Shown: piece after piece, positions 10,015 through 23,216 of the stretch
How positions within the stretch are numbered: position 1 is the stretch's first letter
Layout of the letters: every line of letters begins with the position of its first letter
DNA from: Colletes latitarsis
Lineage: Eukaryota > Arthropoda > Insecta > Hymenoptera > Colletidae
Direction of reading: 5' to 3'
Length of the DNA stretch: 64,000 bases
NCBI RefSeq assembly: GCF_051014445.1
Contig: NW_027488366.1
Span: 13,224,001-13,288,000 of the forward strand
Translations under genes and position numbers: made by a program
The notes under the pieces: model-generated
Databases searched by the model: none
What the model was told of the DNA's origin: nothing
Seen by the model: only the letters and a program-made list of their open reading frames with translations

Positions 10015-12478
10015 ACATGCGCTGTCCTCTAAAATATTGATGGAAACCAGGTTTAATTGACTGTTTCAGTGTTGTACTTCATTACTACGTGATCCAATCC
10101 AGAAAAAGCCCAGGATCGAGCCATCAAGTATGAGAAATATGCGAAAGTATGAGCCTGCTGGGGGCAAATCCTAGACCTAAGCCAAACCTAACATGCGTTA
10201 TCCTCTAAAATATTTATCAAGACCAGGTTTAATTGACTGATTCAGTGTGGTCCCACATTACTACGTGATCAAAACCAGAAAAAACCCAGGATCCGTTCAA
10301 CAAGTATGTGAAGAATGCGAAATATGAGTCTGATGAGTGAAAATCCCCGGCCTAACCTAGACCTAACTTGCGTTATCCTCTAAAATATTGATCGAAACCA
10401 GGTTTAATCGACTGTTTCAGTGTGGTACCACATTACTACGTGATCCAAACCAGAAAAAACCCAGGATCAGTTCAACAAGTATAAGAAGGTTGCGAAAGTA
10501 TGAGTCTGATGGGTGAAAATCCCAGGGCTAACCTAGACCTAACATGCGTTATCCTCTAAAATATTGATCCAAACCAGGTTTAATCGACTGTTTCAGTGTG
10601 GACCCACATTACTACGTGATCCAAACCAGAAAAAACCCAGGATCAGTTCAACAAGTATAAGAAGGATGCGAAAGTATGAGTCTGATGGGTGAAAATCCCA
10701 GGGCTAACCTAGACCTAACATGCGTTATCCTCTAAAATATTGATCGAAACCAGGTTTAATTGACTGTTTTAGTGTGGTACCACATTACTACGTGATCCAA
10801 ACCAGAAAAAACCCAGGATCTGTTCAACGAGTATGTGAAAAACGCGAAACTGTGAGCCTGATGAGGGCAAATCTTAGACCTAACCCAGACCTAAGATGCG
10901 TTGTCCTCTAAAATATTTATCCAGACCAGGTTTCATTGAATGTTTCAGTGTGGTACCACATAACTACGTGATCCAAACCAGTAAAAACCCAGGATCCGTT
11001 TAACAAGTATGTGAGGAATGCGAATGTATGAGTCTGATGAGTGAAAATCCCAGGCCTAACCTAGACCTAACATGCGTTATCCTCAAAAATATTGATCGAA
11101 ACCTGGTTTAATCGACTGTTTCAGTGTGGTACCACATTACTATGTGATCCAAACCAGAAAATAACCCAGGATCCGTTCAACAAGTATGTGAAGAATGCGA
11201 AAGTATGAGTCTGATGAGTGAAAATCCCAGGGCTAACCTAGACCTAACATGCGTTATCCTCTAAAATATTGATCGAAACCTGGTTTAATCGACTGTCTCA
11301 GTTTGGTACCACATTACTATGTGATCCAAACCAGAAAATAACCCAGGATCTGTTCAACGAGTATGTGAAGTGTGCGAAAGTATGAGTCTGATGAGGGCTA
11401 ATCCCAGACCTATCCCAGACCTAACTTGCGTTATCCTCTAAAATATTGATCGAAACCAGGTTTAACCGACTGTTTCAGTGTGGAACCACATTACTACGTG
11501 GTCCAAACCAGAAAAAACCCAGGATCAGTTCAAGAGGTATGTGAAGAATGCGAAAGTATGAGTCTGATGAGTGAAAATCCCAGGCCTAACCTAGACCTAA
11601 CATGCGTTATCCTCAAAAATATTGATCGAAACCTGGTTTAGTCGACTGTTTGAGTGTAGTATCACACTACTACGTGACCCAAACCAGAAAAAACCCAGGA
11701 TCTGTTCAACAAGTATGTGAAAAACGCGAAAGTATGAGCCTGATGAGGGCAAATCCCGGACCTATCACAGACCTAACTTGCGTTATCCTCTAAAATATTG
11801 ATCGAAACCAGGTTTAATTGAATGTTTCTGTGTGGTACCACATTACTACGTGATCGAAACCAGTAAAAACCCAGGATCCGTTCTACAAGTATGTGAAGAA
11901 TGCGAAAGTATGAGTCTGATGAGTGAAAATCCCAGGCCTAACCTAGACCTAACATGCGTTATCCTGAAAAATATTGATCGAAACCTGGTTTAATCGACTG
12001 TTTCAGTGTGGTACCACATTACTATGTGATCCAAACCAGAAAATAACCCGGGATCTGTTCAACGAGTATGTGAAGTGTGCGAAAGTATGAGTCTGATGAG
12101 GGCAAATCCCAGACCTATCCCAGACCTAACATATGTTATCCTCTAAAATATTTATCAAGACCAGGTTCAATTGATTGTTTCACTGTGGACCCACATTACT
12201 ACGTGATCCAAACCAGAAAAAACCCAGCATCCGTTCAACACGTATGTGAGGAATGCGAAGGTATGAGCCTGATCAGGGCAAATCCCAGACCTATCCCAGA
12301 CCTAACTTGCGTTGTCCCCTAAAATATTGATGGAAACCAGGTTTAGTTGATGGTTTCAGTGTGGTCCCACATTATTACGTGATCCAAACCAGAAAAAACC
12401 CAGGATCTGTTCAACATGTATGAGAAATATGCGAAAGAATGAGCCTGATGAGAGCAAATCCCAGACCTAACCTAGACC
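10015..12478 (+). repeat. HOR module gamma, tandem copy b
   Basis: This copy is adjacent to copy a and in the same orientation. It retains the ACTGTGAGCC monomer (about 10740-10915) that copy a lost, as do the alpha copies at 3000, 16560 and 24130. The loss is therefore specific to copy a. It has lost two monomers at about 11220, where an AGGCC copy is joined to an AGGGC copy. The E monomer frame at 12077-12322 translates identically to that at 9611-9856. Confidence 0.87.
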
Positions 12479-12680
12479 TTACATGAATTTTTCTCTAAAA
12501 TATTGATCGAAACCAGGTTTAATCCACTGCTTCAGTGTGGTACCAAATTACTACGTGATCCAAACCAGAAAAAACCCAGGATCAGTTCAACAAGTATGAG
12601 AAGAATGCGAAAGTATGAGTCTGATGAGTGAAAATCCCAGGGCTAACCTAGACCTAACATGCGTTATCCACTAAGCAATT
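12479..12680 (+). repeat. Divergent linker monomers between gamma and beta copies
   Basis: Just over one monomer separates module gamma b from beta copy 2. It carries private changes: TGAATTTTTCTC, TTTAATCCACTGC, ACCAAATTACTACG and ATCCACTAAGCAATTG. It is still the same satellite and phase. No gene or other element is visible. Confidence 0.7.
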
Positions 12681-14786
12681 GATCCAAACCAGCTTTAATG
12701 GACTGTTTCAGTGTGGTACCACACTACTACGTGATACAAACCAGAAAAAACCCAGGATCTGTTCAACAAGTATGTGAAAAACGCGAAAGTATGAGCCTGA
12801 TGAGGGCGAATCCCAGACCTATGCCAGACCTAACTTGCGTTATCCTCTAAAATATTGATCGAAACCAGGTTTAATTGACTGTTTCAGCGTGGTACCACAT
12901 TACTACGTGATACAAACCAGAAACAGGCCAGGATCTAGCCATGAAGTATGAGAAATATGCGAAAGTATGAGCCTGCTGGGGGCAAATCCTAGACCTAAGC
13001 CAAACCTAACATGCGTTATCCTCTAAAATATTTATCAAGACCAGGTTTAATTGATTGTTTCAGTGTGGTACCACATTACTACATGAACCAAACCAGAAAA
13101 AACCCAGGATCCGTCCAACAAGTATGTGAAGAATGCGAAAGTATGAGTCTCATGAGCGAAAATCCTAGACCTAACCTAGACCTAACATGCGTTATCCTCT
13201 AAAATATTGATCCAAACCAGGTATAATGGACTGCTTCAGTGTGGTACCACTTTACTACGTGATCCAAAGCAGAAAAAACCCTCGATCAGGTCAACATGTA
13301 TGTTAAAACTGCGAAAGAATGACCCTGATCAGGGCAAATCCCAGGCCTAACCTAGACCTAACATGCGCTGTCCTCTAAAATATTGATGGAAACCAGGTTT
13401 AATTGACTGTTTCAGTGTTGTACTTCATTACTACGTGATCCAATCCAGAAAAAGCCCAGGATCGAGCCCTCAAGTATGAGAAATATGCGAAAGAATGAGC
13501 CTGATGAGAGAAAATCCCAGACCTAACCTAGACCTAACATGAATTATTCTCTAAAATATTGGTCGAAACCAGGTTTAATTGACTGATTCAGTGTGGTCCC
13601 ACATTACTACGTGATCCAAACCAGAAAAAACCCAGGATCCGTTCAACAAGTATGTGAAGAATGTGAAATATGTGTCTGATGAGTGAAAATCCCGGGCCTA
13701 ACCTAGACCTAGCATGCGTTATCCTCAAAAATATTGATCGAAACGTGGTTTAATCGACTGTTTCAGTGTGGTGCCACATTACTATGTGATCCAAACCAGA
13801 AAAAAACCCAGGATCTGTTCAACGAGTATGTGAAGTGTGCGAAAGTATGAGGCTGATAAGGTCAAATCCCAGACCAATCCCAGACTTAACTTGCGTTATC
13901 CTCTAAAATATTGATCGAAACCAGGTTTAATCGACTGCTTCAGTGTGGTACCACATTACTACGTGATCCAAACCAGAAAAAACCCAGGATCAGTTCAACA
14001 AGTATAAGAAGAATGCGAAAGTATGAGTCTGACGGGTGAAAATCCCAGGGCTAACCTAGACCTAACATGCGTTCTCCTCTAAAATATTGATCCAAACCAG
14101 GTTTAATGGACTGTTTCAGTGTGGTACCACATTACTACGTGATATAAACCAGAAAAAACCCAGGATCCGTTCAACAAGTATGTGAGGAATGCGAAAGTAT
14201 GAGTCTGATGAGTGAAAATTCCAGGCCTAACCTAGACCTAACATGCGTTGTCCTCAAAAATATTGGTCGAAACCTGGTTTAATCGACTGTTTCAGTTTGG
14301 TACCACATTTCTACGTGATACAAACCAGAAAAAACCCAGGATCTGTTCAACAAGTATGTGAGAAACGCGAAAGTATGAGCCTGATGAGGGCGAATCCCAG
14401 ACCTATGCCAGACCTAACTTGCGTTATCCTCTAAAATATTGATCGAAACCAGGTTTAATTGACTGTTTCAGCGTGGTACCACATTACTACGTGATACAAA
14501 CCAGAAACAGCTCAGGATCTAGCCATGAAGTGTGAGAAATATGCGAAAGTATGAGCCTGCTGGGGGCAAATCCTAGACCTAAGCCAAACCTAACATGCGT
14601 TATCCTCTAAAATATTTATTAAGACCAGGTTTAATTGAATGTTTCAGAGTGGTATCACATTATTACATGAACCAAACCAGAAAAAACCCAGGACCCGTTC
14701 AACAAGTATGTGAACAATGCGAAAGTATGAGTCTCATGATCGAAAATCCCAGACCTAACCTAGACCCAACATGCGTTATCCTCTAA
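12681..14786 (+). repeat. HOR module beta, copy 2
   Basis: This is the partner of 4580-7213 without the 528-bp triplication. Substitutions visible against copy 1 include AAGAATGACCC for AAGTATGACCC near 13315, GATAAGG for GATGAGG near 13856, GACGGG for GATGGG near 14031 and TATTAAGACC near 14627. The order of subfamilies is preserved. It runs on into another F-G pair (14864) shared with 7292. Confidence 0.87.
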
Positions 14787-15639
14787 AATATTGATCCAAA
14801 CCAGGTTTAATGGACTGTTTCAGTGTGGTACCACTTTACTACGTGATCCAAAGCAGAAAAAACCCTCGATCAGGTCAGCATGTATGTTAAAACTGCGAAA
14901 GTATGACCCTGATCAGGGCAAATCCCAGGCCTAACCTAGACCTAACATGCGCTGTCCTCTAAAATATTGATGGAAACCAGGTTTAATTGACTGTTTCAGT
15001 GTTGTACTTCATTACTACGTGATCCAATCCAGAAAAAGCCCAGGATCTAGCCATCAAGTATGAGAAATATGCGAAAGTATGAGCCTGCTGGGGGCAAATC
15101 CTAGACCTAAGCCAAACCTAACATGCGTTATCCTCTAAAATATTTATCAAGACCAGGTTTAATTGACTGATTCAGTGTGGTCCCACATTACTACGTGATC
15201 AAAACCAGAAAAAACCCAGGATCCGTTCAACAAGTATGTGAAGAATGCGAAATATGAGTCTGATGAGTGAAAATCCCCGGCCTAACCTAGACCTAACTTG
15301 CGTTATCCTCTAAAATATTGATCGAAACCAGGTTTAATCGACTGTTTCAGTGTGGTACCACATTACTACGTGATCCAAACCAGAAAAAACCCAGGATCAG
15401 TTCAACAAGTATAAGAAGAATGCGAAAGTATGAGTCTGATGGGTGAAAATCCCAGGGCTAACCTAGACCTAACATGCGTTATCCTCTAAAATATTGATCC
15501 AAACCAGGTTTAATGGACTGTTTCAGTTTGGTACCACATTACTACGTGATCCAAACCGGAAAAAACCCAGGATCAGTTCAACAAGTATGTGAAGAATGCG
15601 AAAGTATGAGTCTGATGGGGGCAAATCCCAGACCTATCC
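14787..15639 (+). repeat. F-G-D/H-B run linking beta to the 7.58-kb HOR
   Basis: The run continues 7214-7840, with F (14864), G, a D-tail copy, an H-like copy with GATCAAAACC, and B. It then switches to a stretch matching about 520-860, including the rare CAAACCGGAAAAAACC. The switch between these two relationships lies between about 15410 and 15490. Confidence 0.72.
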
Positions 15640-18600
15640 CAGACCTAACATGCGTTATCCTCTAAAATATATATCAAGACCAGGTTTAATTGATTGTTTC
15701 AGTGTGGACCCACATTACTACGTGATCCAAACCAGAAAAAACCCAGGATCCGTTCAAAAAGTATGTGAAGAATGCGAATGTATGAGTCTGATGAGTGAAA
15801 ATCCCAGGCCTAACCTAGACCTAACATGCGTTATCCTCAAAAATATTGATCGAAACCTGGTTTAATCGACTGTTTCAGTGTGGTACCACATTACTATGTG
15901 ATCCAAACCAGAAAATAACCCAGGATGTGTTCAGCGAGTATGTGAAGTGTGCGAAAGTATGAGTCTGATGAGGGCAAATCCCAGACCTATCCCAGACCTA
16001 ACACGCGTTATCCTCTAAAATATTTATCCAGACCAGGTTTCATTGAGTGTTTCAGTGTGGTACCACTTTACTACGCGATACAATCCAGAAATAGCCCAGG
16101 ATCTAGCCATGAAGTATGAGAAATATGCGATAGTAAGAGCCTGATGAGGGCAAATCCTAGACCTATCCCAGACCTAACTTGCGTTATCCTCTAAAATATT
16201 GATCGAAACCAGGTTTAATCGACTGTTTCAGTGTGGTACCACATTACTACGTGATCCAAACCAGAAAAAACCCAGGATCAGTTCAACAAGTATAAGAAGG
16301 ATGCGAAAGTATGAGTCTGATGGGTGAAAATCCCAGGGCTAACCTAGACCTAACATGCGTTATCCTCTAAAATATTGATCCAAACCAGGTTTAATCGACT
16401 GTTTCAGTGTGGACCCACATTACTACGTGATCCAAACCAGAAAAAACCCAGGATCAGTTCAACAAGTATAAGAAGGATGCGAAAGTATGAGTCTGATGGG
16501 TGAAAATCCCAGGGCTAACCTAGACCTAACATGCGTTATCCTCTAAAATATTGATCGAAACCAGGTTTAATTGACTGTTTTAGTGTGGTACCACATTACT
16601 ACGTGATCCAAACCTGGAAAAAACCCAGGATCTGTTCAACGAGTATGTGAAAAACGCGAAACTGTGAGCCTGATGAGGGCAAATCTTAGACCTAACCCAG
16701 ACCTAAGATGCGTTGTCCTCTAAAATATTTATCCAGACCAGGTTTCATTGAATGTTTCAGTGTGGTACCACATAACTACGTGATCCAAACCAGTAAAAAC
16801 CCAGGATCCGTTTAACAAGTATGTGAGGAATGCGAATGTATGAGTCTGATGAGTGAAAATCCCAGGCCTAACCTAGACCTAACATGCGTTATCCTCAAAA
16901 ATATTGATCGAAACCTGGTTTAATCGACTGTTTCAGTGTGGTACCACATTACTATGTGATCCAAACCAGAAAATAACCCAGGATCCGTTCAACAAGTATG
17001 TGAAGAATGTGAAAGTATGAGTCTGATGAGTGAAAATCCCAGGCCTAACCTAGACCTAACATGCGTTATCCTGAAAGATATTGATCGAAACCTGGTTTAA
17101 TCGACTGTTTCAGTGTGGTACCACATTACTATGTGATCCAAACCAGAAAATAACCCAGGATCTGTTCAACGAGTATGTGAAGTGTGCGAAAGTATGAGTC
17201 TGATGAGGTCAAATCCCAGACCAATCCCAGACTTAACTTGCGTTATCCTCTAAAATATTGATCGAAACCAGGTTTAATCGGCTGTTTCAGTGTGGTACCA
17301 TATTACTACGTGATCCAAACCAGAAAAAACCCAGGATCAGTTCAACAAGTATAAGAAGAATGCGAAAGTATGAGTCTGATGAGTGAAAATCCCAGGGCTA
17401 ACCTAGACCTAACATGCGTTATCCTCTAAAATATTGATCGAAACCTGGTTTAATCGACTGTCTCAGTTTGGTACCACATTACTATGTGATCCAAACCAGA
17501 AAATAACCCAGGATCTGTTCAACGAGTATGTGAAGTGTGCGAAAGTATGAGTCTGATGAGGGCTAATCCCAGACCTATCCCAGACCTAACTTGCGTTATC
17601 CTCTAAAATATTGATCGAAACCAGGTTTAACCGACTGTTTCAGTGTGGAACCACATTACTACGTGGTCCAAACCAGAAAAAACCCAGGATCAGTTCAAGA
17701 AGTATGTGAAGAATGCGAAAGTATGAGTCTGATGAGTGAAAATCCCAGGCCTAACCTAGACCTAACATGCGTTATCCTCAAAAATATTGATCGAAACCTG
17801 GTTTAGTCGACTGTTTGAGTGTAGTATCACACTACTACGTGACCCAAACCAGAAAAAACCCAGGATCTGTTCAACAAGTATGTGAAAAACGCGAAAGTAT
17901 GAGCCTGATGAGGGCAAATCCCGGACCTATCACAGACCTAACTTGCGTTATCCTCTAAAATATTGATCGAAACCAGGTTTAATTGAATGTTTCTGTGTGG
18001 TACCACATTACTACGTGATCGAAACCAGTAAAAACCCAGGATCCGTTCAACAAGTATGTGAAGAATGCGAAAGTATGAGTCTGATGAGTGAAAATCCCAG
18101 GCCTAACCCAGACCTAAGATGCTTTATCCTCTAAAATATTTATCCAGAACAGGTTTCATTGAATGTTTCAGTGTGGTACCACTTTACTACGTGATCCAAT
18201 CCAGAAATAGCCCAGGATCTAGCCATGAAGTATGTGAAGAATGCGATAGTAAGAGCCTGATGAGGGCAAATCCTAGACCTATCCCAGACCTAACTTGCGT
18301 TATCCTCTAAAATATTGATCGAAACCAGGTTTAATCGACTGTTTCAGTGTTGTACTTCATTACTACGTGATGCAATCCAGAAAAAGCTCAGGATCTAGCC
18401 ATCAAGTATGAGAAATATGCGAAAGAATGAGCCTGATGAGAGCAAATCCCAGACCTATCCCAGACCTAACTTGCGTTGTCCTCTAAAACATTGATGGAAA
18501 CCAGGTTTAATTGACTGTTTCAGTGTTGTACTTCATTACTACGTGATGCAATCCAGAAAAAGCTCAGGATCTAGCCATCAAGTATGAGAAATATGCGAAA

Positions 18601-21600
18601 GAATGAGCCTGATGAGAGCAAATCCCAGACCTATCCCAGACCTAACATGCGTTATCCTCAAAAATATTGTTCGAAACCTGGTTTAATCGACTGTTTCAGT
18701 GTGGTACGACATTACTATGTGATCCAAACCAGAAAATAACCCAGGATCTGTTCAACGAGTATGTGAAAAACGCGAAAGTATGAGCCTGATGAGGGCAAAT
18801 CCCGGACCTATCCCAGACCTAACTTGCGTTATCATCTAAAATATTGATCGAAACCAGGTTTAATTGAATGTTTCTGTGTGGTACCACATTACTATGTGAT
18901 CCAAACCAGAAAATAACTCGGGATCTGTTCAACGAGTATGCGAAGTGTGCGAAAGTATGAGTCTGATGAGGGCAAACCCAGACCTATCCCAGACCTAACA
19001 TGTGTTATCCTCTAAAATATTTATCAAGACCAGGTTTAATTGATTGTTTCAGTGTGGACCCACATTACTACGTGATCCAAACCAGAAAAAACCCAGGATC
19101 CGTTCAACAAGTATGTGAAGAATGCGAAAGTATGAGTCTGATGAGTGAAAATCCCAGGCCTAACCCAGACCTAAGATGCCTTATCCTCTAAAATATTTAT
19201 CCAGAACAGGTTTCATTGAATGTTTCAGTGTGGTACCACTTTACTACGTGACCCAATCCAGAAATAGCCCAGGATCTAGCCATGAAGTATGAGAAATATG
19301 CGATAGTAAGAGCCTGATGAGGGCAAATCCTAGACCTATCCCAGACCTAACTTGCGTTATCCTCTAAAATATTGATCGAAACCAGGTTTAATTGACTGTT
19401 TCAGCGTGGTACCACATTACTACGTGATCCAAACCAGACAAAAATACCCAGGATCCGTTCAACAAGTATGTGAGGAATGCGAAAGTATGAGTCTGATGAG
19501 TGAAAATCCCAGGCCTAACCTAGACCTAACATGCGTTGTCCTCAAAAATATTGATCGAAACCTGGTTTAATCGACTGTTTTAGTGTGGTACCACATTACT
19601 ATGTGATCCAAACCAGTAAAAACCCAGGATCTGTTCAACGAGTATGTGAAGTGTGCGAAAGTATGAGTCTGATGAGGGCAAATCCCAGACCTATCCCAGA
19701 CCTAACATGCGTTCTCCTCTAAAATATTTATCAAGACCAGGTTTAATTGATTGTTTCAGTGTGGACCCACATAACTACGTGATCCAAACCAGAAAAAACC
19801 CAGGATCCGTTCAACAAGTATGTGAAGAATGCGAAAGTATGAGTCTGATGAATGAAAAAACCAGGCCTGTCCTAGACCTAACATGCGTTATCCTCTGAAA
19901 TATTGAGCGAAACCAGGTTTAATGGACTGTTTCAGTGTGGTACCACACTACTACGGGATCCAAACCAGAAAAAACCCAGGATCTGTTCAACAAGTATGTG
20001 AAAAACGCGACAGTATGGGCCTGATGAGGGCAAATCCCAGACCTATCCCAGACCTAACTTGCGTTGTCCTCTAAAATATTGATGGAAACCAGGTTTAATT
20101 GACTGTTTCAGTGTTGTACTTCATTACTACGTGATGCAATCCAGAAAAGCTCAGGATCTAGCCATCAAGTATGAGAAATATGCGAAAGAATGAGCCTGAT
20201 GAGAGCAAATCCCAGACCTATCCCAGACCTAACTTGCGTTGTCCTCTAAAACATTGATGGAAACCAGGTTTAATTGACTGTTTCTGTGTTGTACTTCATT
20301 ACTACGTGATGCAATCCAGAAAAAGCTCAGGATCTAGCCATCAAGTATGAGAAATATGCGAAAGAATGAGCCTGATGAGAGCAAATCCCAGACCTATCCC
20401 AGACCTAACATGCGTTATCCTCAAAAATATTGTTCGAAACCTGGTTTAATCGACTGTTTCAGTGTGGTACCACATTACTATGTGATCCAAACCAGAAAAT
20501 AACACAGGATCTGTTCAACGAGTATGTGAAGAAAGCGAAAGTATGAGTCTGATGAGGGCTAATCCCAGACCTATCCCAGACCTAACTTGCGATATCCTCT
20601 AAAATAATGATCGAAACCAGGTTTAATTGACTGTTTTATTGTGGTACCACACTACTACGGGATCCAAACCAGAAAAAACCCAGGATCTGTTCAACAAGTA
20701 TGTGAAAAACGCGAAAGTATGAGCCTGATGAGGGCAAATCCCAGACCTATCCCAGACCTAACATGCGTTATCCTCAAAAATATAGATCGAAACCTGGTTT
20801 AATCGACTGTTTCAGTGTGGTACCACATTACTATGTGATCCAAACCAGAAAATAACCCAGGACCTGTTCAACGAGTATGTGAAGTGTGCGAAAGTATGAG
20901 TCTGATGAGGGCAAATCCCATACCTATCCCAGACCTAACATGCGTTATCCTCTAAAATATTTATCAAGACCAGGTTTAATTGATTGTTTCACTGTGGACC
21001 CACATTACTACGTGATCCAAACCAGAAAAAACCCAGCATCCGTTCAACACGTATGTGAAGAATGCGAAAGTATGAGTCTGATGAGTGAAAATCCCAGGCC
21101 TGACCTAGACCTAACTTGCGTTATCCTCTAAAATATTGATCGAAACCAGGCTTAATTGACTGTTTCAGCGTGGTACCACATTACTAGGTGATACAAACCA
21201 GAAACAGCCCAGGATCTAGCCATGAAGTATGAGAAATATGCGAAAGTATGAGCCTGCTGGGGGCAAATCCTAGACCTAAGCCAAACCTAACATGCGTTAT
21301 CCTCTAAAATATTTATCAAGACCAGGTTTAATTGATTGTTTCAGTGTGGTACCACATTACTACGTGAACCAAACCAGAAAAAACCCAGGATCCGTTCAAC
21401 AAGTATGTGAAGAATGCGAAAGTATGAATCTCATGAGCGAAAATCCCAGACCTAACCTAGACCTAACATGCGTTATCCTCTAAAATATTGATCCAAACCA
21501 GGTTTAATGGACTGTTTCAGTGTGGTACCACTTTACTACGTGATCCAAAGCAGAAAAAACCCTCGATCAGGTCAACATGTATGTTAAAACTGCGAAAGTA

Positions 21601-22272
21601 TGACCCTGATCAGGGCAAGTCCCAGGCCTAACCTAGACCTAACATGCGCTGTCCTCTAAAATATTGATGGAAACCAGGTTTAATTGACTGTTTCAGTGTT
21701 GTACTTCATTACTACGTGATCCAATCCAGAAAAAGCCCAGGATCTAGCCCTCAGGTATGAGAAATATGCGAAAGAATGAGCCTGATGAGAGAAAATCCCA
21801 GACCTAACCTAGACCTGACATGAATTATTCTCTAAAATATTGGTCGAAACCAGGTTTAATTGACTGATTCAGTGTGGTCCCACATTACTACGTGATCCAA
21901 ACCAGAAAAAACCCAGGATCCGTTCAACAAGTATGTGAAGAATGTGAAATATGTGTCTGATGAGTGAAAATCCCGGGCCTAACCTAGACCTAACATGCGT
22001 TATCCTCAAAAATATTGATCGAAACGTGGTTTAATCGACTGTTTCAGTGTGGTGCCACATTACTATGTGATCCAACCCAGAAAAAAACCCAGGATCTGTT
22101 CAACGAGAATGTGAAGTGTGCGAAAGTATGAGGCTGATGAGGTCAAATCCCAGACCAATCCCAGACTTAACTTGCGTTATCCTCTAAAATATTGATCGAA
22201 ACCAGGTTTAATCGACTGCTTCAGTGTGGTACCACATTACTACGTGATCCAAACCAGAAAAAACCCAGGATC
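15640..22272 (+). repeat. 7.58-kb HOR, copy 1
   Basis: This block matches 23217-30025 at an offset of 7577 bp (43 monomers plus 9 bp). It includes module alpha, two I/G-rich stretches, E copies at about 19000 and 19707, and the C-D-E-F-G-H run near 21.2-22.2 kb. After about 20.6 kb the offset becomes 7753 bp, because copy 2 has one extra monomer. Similarity stops at 22272, where this copy reads GGATCACTTC and copy 2 reads GGATCAGTTC followed by different monomers. Confidence 0.9.
16025..16200 (+). repeat. Representative subfamily I monomer
   Basis: Subfamily I starts TATCCAGACC or TATCCAGAACAGG. It has TTTCATTGAATG (GAGTG here), CCACTTTACTACG, AGAAATAGCCC, ATCTAGCCATGAAG and GCGATAGTAAGAGCC. 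It is frequent from 16 kb onward and common in the second half, for example near 18130, 25700, 37880, 47210, 50190, 54410, 57770 and 63230. Confidence 0.85.
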
Positions 22273-23216
22273 ACTTCAACAAGTATGTGAACAATGCGAA
22301 AGTATGAGTCTCATGATCGAAAATCCCAGACCTAACCTAGACCTAACATGCGTTATCCTCTAAAATATTGATCCAAACCAGGTTTAATGGACTGTTTCAG
22401 TGTGGTACCACTTTACTACGTGATCCAAAGCAGAAAAAACCCTCGATCAGGTCAACATGTATGTTAAAACTGCGAAAGTATGACCCTGATCAGGGCAAAT
22501 CCCAGGCCTAACCTAGACCTAACATGCGCTGTCCTCTAAAATATTGATGGAAACCTGGTTTAATTGACTGTTTCAGTGTTGTACTTCATTACTACGTGAT
22601 CCAATCCAGAAAAAGCCCAGGATCTAGCCATCAAGTATGAGAAATATGCGAAAGTATGAGCCTGCTGGGGGCAAATCCTAGACCTAAGCCAAACCTAACA
22701 TGCGTTATCCTCTAAAATATTTATCAAGACCAGGTTTAATTGATTGATTCAGTGTGGTCCCACATTACTACGTGATCAAAACCAGAAAAAACCCAGGATC
22801 CGTTCAACAAGTATGTGAAGAATGCGAAATATGAGTCTGATGAGTGAAAATCCCGGGCCTAACCCAGACTTAAGATGCTTTATCCTCTAAAATATTTATC
22901 CAGAACAGGTTTAATTGAATGTTTCTGTGTGGTACCACATTACTATGTGATCCAAACCAGAAAATAACCCGGGATCTGTTCAACGAGTATGCGAAGTGTG
23001 CGAAAGTATGAGTCTGATGAGGGCAAACCCAGACCTATCCCAGACCTAACATGTGTTATCCTCAAAAATATTGATCGAAACCTGGTTTAATTGACTGTTT
23101 CAGTGTTGTACTTCATTACTACGTGATCCAATCCAGAAAAAGCCCAGGATCTAGCCATCAAGTATGAGAAATATGCGAAAGTATGAGCCTGCTGGGGGCA
23201 AATCCTAGACCTAAGC
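22273..23216 (+). repeat. Mosaic connector between the two 7.58-kb HOR copies
   Basis: About 944 bp lie between the HOR copies. The central part resembles 14.75-15.27 kb (ACAATGCG copy, F at 22442, G, D tail, H-like with GATCAAAACC). It then jumps to an I-type start (TATCCAGAACAGG, near 22900), an A-type tail, a G-type body and a D tail. The last three monomers are chimeras of subfamilies that are elsewhere separate. Confidence 0.75.
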
